From an uncultured bacterium (lineage in GTDB: Bacteria; Bacteroidota; Rhodothermia; Rhodothermales; UBA10348), in the NCBI GenBank assembly GCA_938018055.1, contig CALIKL010000019.1, positions 1 through 56,918 of the forward strand: a stretch of DNA of 56,918 bases, read 5' to 3'. This document shows positions 55,523 to 56,918 of the stretch, piece after piece. A model generated the notes under the pieces. The model did no database searches. It worked only from the letters and a program-made list of their open reading frames with translations, and had not been told where the DNA came from. Within the stretch, counting starts at the first letter, position 1. Each line of letters opens with the position of its first letter. The position numbers and the translations under genes were made by a program.

Positions 55523-56890
55523 ATGACACACGCACTACCAAAATTTTTTCGGCACCTATTCAGGCGGAACCGGGAATTCGCTCCCATTCGGATCCATCGT
55601 AGCCTGTTCATCGCGCTTCTGACCGTGTCGGTCACAGCGCTGACACCCGTTGAAAGCTGGGCGCAGCGAAGCAGCACCAGCTCCGGGACAACGAAACGGA
55701 CAGAACGGACGGTCGATCGCTCCAAGAACAGGTCCACGACCTCATCGGCCAAGAGGTCAACCAAGGCGCGAACCAGCGGGGCCGAACGTACCCGTTCGCG
55801 TGCGACAGCGGCCCGTCAAGTTGGTCGCATTATCCAGGACGCCCGGGCTCGCGGAAAAAGTGGTAGTACGCGTGCCAGCGACAACCGCAAACGTCAGGAT
55901 GGAAACGCCAGGACACGGGGGACACAGGCTCGCACGGGACAGCGGGTATTGGATCGATCCTCGAATGGAAGGGTTGCTGCTGCTCGGGGTGCCTCGAGAG
56001 CGAGTCGCGATGTGGTAGTCGACGGGCGTCGGGCTCGGTTGTCAATACCAGGCGTTCGCGCCTCCTACCGTTCTTATGGGGATCGTCACGTCCGATTCCG
56101 TACGCGACTCCATGTCTCGTCGAATCGATACTACTACCATCGTCCGTACAAGCATATTTCCGTCCATATCGCGTGGCCATGGAAGGTGCGCTACCAGCGT
56201 CATTGGTCTCCCCGATACCGGTATCGTCAAGTTGTCGTTGTCCATGCCGATTGGAATCGTTCGAATCGGACCAGCCGCATCGAAATGGAAACGACCTATC
56301 GTCACCGGGTCCGTTTTGCTACGGATGAATACGCCGTACTTGATATCGATATAGAGCACGTGGCTCTTTATGACAATGGGCGCTACATCGGAATGGTCGA
56401 CCGAATTCCGTCTGATCTATCGAGCGTCGAAGCCACGGTCTTTCGGAATGGAGACATTGCCTTCGATCGGGATATTTTTCTGGTCGGAGATCGCCGGTCC
56501 GGATTCGAAATCATCTCGACGCCATTCTATGACGGATATGCCGGTCAGGGCTATCGAAATGGTGATGAGGTCCGGGTGGGCAAAGTCGATCTGCGGCGTC
56601 ACCGGGTTCGCACTCAGAACTACAGCCGTCTTTTCAATCCCAATCGTAGGCAGGCACATGCCCCGATAAGTTTGTTGCCTGAAGACGAAGGATGGTTATG
56701 GGATTTCGGCGCCGATGCGATCAGCGCGGTCCATGGTGATTACGACGCCTATTACGGATTAGGAGTTGGTGCATCGGGGGCATGGTCCTCGCGGGATGCC
56801 TTTGAGACGCAGAGCTCATTTGGTTACGAGACCGCTTTTGGTGCGCAATTCAACGTGGAGCGCACGGCCAGTATTCGACGGGTTGAATAG
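55523..56890 (+). CDS. Secreted, strongly basic protein of unknown function
   Basis: A 455-residue protein from the ATG at 55523, preceded by AAGGTGAC. An Arg-rich start and hydrophobic segment (SLFIALLTVSVTALTPVESWAQ) form a signal peptide cut near residue 48. Residues about 50-170 are low-complexity Arg/Ser/Thr/Lys (RSTTSSAKRSTKARTSG), then a Tyr/His/Arg/Trp-rich stretch (SNRYYYHRPYKHISVHIAWP). The last 200 residues are more ordered and beta-rich (DEYAVLDIDIEHVALYDNGR). No domain is recognised. The high positive charge suggests binding to anionic polymers, which is inference. It stops at TAG 28 bp before the window end. Confidence 0.78.
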   Translation: MTHALPKFFRHLFRRNREFAPIRIHRSLFIALLTVSVTALTPVESWAQRSSTSSGTTKRTERTVDRSKNRSTTSSAKRSTKARTSGAERTRSRATAARQVGRIIQDARARGKSGSTRASDNRKRQDGNARTRGTQARTGQRVLDRSSNGRVAAARGASRASRDVVVDGRRARLSIPGVRASYRSYGDRHVRFRTRLHVSSNRYYYHRPYKHISVHIAWPWKVRYQRHWSPRYRYRQVVVVHADWNRSNRTSRIEMETTYRHRVRFATDEYAVLDIDIEHVALYDNGRYIGMVDRIPSDLSSVEATVFRNGDIAFDRDIFLVGDRRSGFEIISTPFYDGYAGQGYRNGDEVRVGKVDLRRHRVRTQNYSRLFNPNRRQAHAPISLLPEDEGWLWDFGADAISAVHGDYDAYYGLGVGASGAWSSRDAFETQSSFGYETAFGAQFNVERTASIRRVE

Positions 56891-56918
56891 CGGACCCTGG
56901 ACATTCTATCCGTTGAAT

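Overview
The window is bacterial, gene-dense and moderately GC-rich, with genes on both strands. It looks like the chromosome of an aerobic heterotroph in or near the Bacteroidota, most likely the Rhodothermia/Rhodothermota side. The evidence is a PorZ-like two-propeller protein with a type IX secretion-style tail (44050-46401), a TonB-dependent receptor with a carboxypeptidase-regulatory-like N-terminus (18960-21530), a DUF4105 protein, a fused alpha-beta 2-oxoacid dehydrogenase E1, mostly absent Shine-Dalgarno sequences, and candidate promoters of the TTTG-N20-TATATTnG kind. The genus assignment is inference. I see no phage, insertion sequence, CRISPR array or defence island; this is housekeeping chromosome with a few oddities.

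Layout. 1-2222 (-): fumarylacetoacetase, cut by the window edge, behind a conserved gene of unknown function. 2524-4999 (+): TPR lipoprotein and a cystathionine gamma-synthase/lyase. 4993-10935 (-): fused E1 of branched-chain/pyruvate dehydrogenase type, a PhoR/PhoB-like two-component pair and alanine racemase. 11162-18668: dihydroorotase interrupted by an in-frame TAG, a metallophosphoesterase, D-Ala-D-Ala ligase, pseudouridine-5'-phosphate glycosidase, an M28 peptidase lipoprotein, a MOSC protein, an HNH nuclease and a small membrane protein. 18761-21530 (+): a clear TPP riboswitch in front of a TonB-dependent receptor, predicting a thiamin(-precursor) importer. 21574-27723 (-): DDAH-like hydrolase, an ABC-2 exporter with a lipoprotein, and gap-pgk. 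28074-36192 (+): membrane TPR protein, NtrC-type regulator, LolD-like ATPase, pdxH, NrnA-like phosphoesterase, leucyl aminopeptidase, pdxA and a methyltransferase. 36345-41884 (+): FtsE without FtsX, AGCS symporter, upp, NhaC-type antiporter and a cupin. 41918-46401: flippase-like membrane protein (-), PHP phosphoesterase and the PorZ-like protein (+). 46519-46715: tRNA-His and tRNA-Glu with tandem terminators. 46842-56890: small hypothetical protein, ABC-F ATPase, DUF4105 protein, endonuclease III with an added C-terminal Cys-rich module, gpmI, SppA, DUF2231 protein and a very basic secreted protein.

How the genes fit together. Central carbon metabolism (gap, pgk, gpmI, E1), amino-acid degradation (fumarylacetoacetase, E1), cell-wall D-alanine supply (alr, ddl), vitamin B6 (pdxA, pdxH), pyrimidine synthesis and salvage (pyrC, upp, psuG) and envelope export (lolD, ftsE, sppA, PorZ-like) are interleaved in short operons. 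The most unusual items are the split dihydroorotase with a Shine-Dalgarno/GTG restart directly behind the stop codon, the riboswitch-controlled receptor with a visible alternative pairing, the endonuclease III extension, and several GC-rich intergenic hairpins that share sequence.
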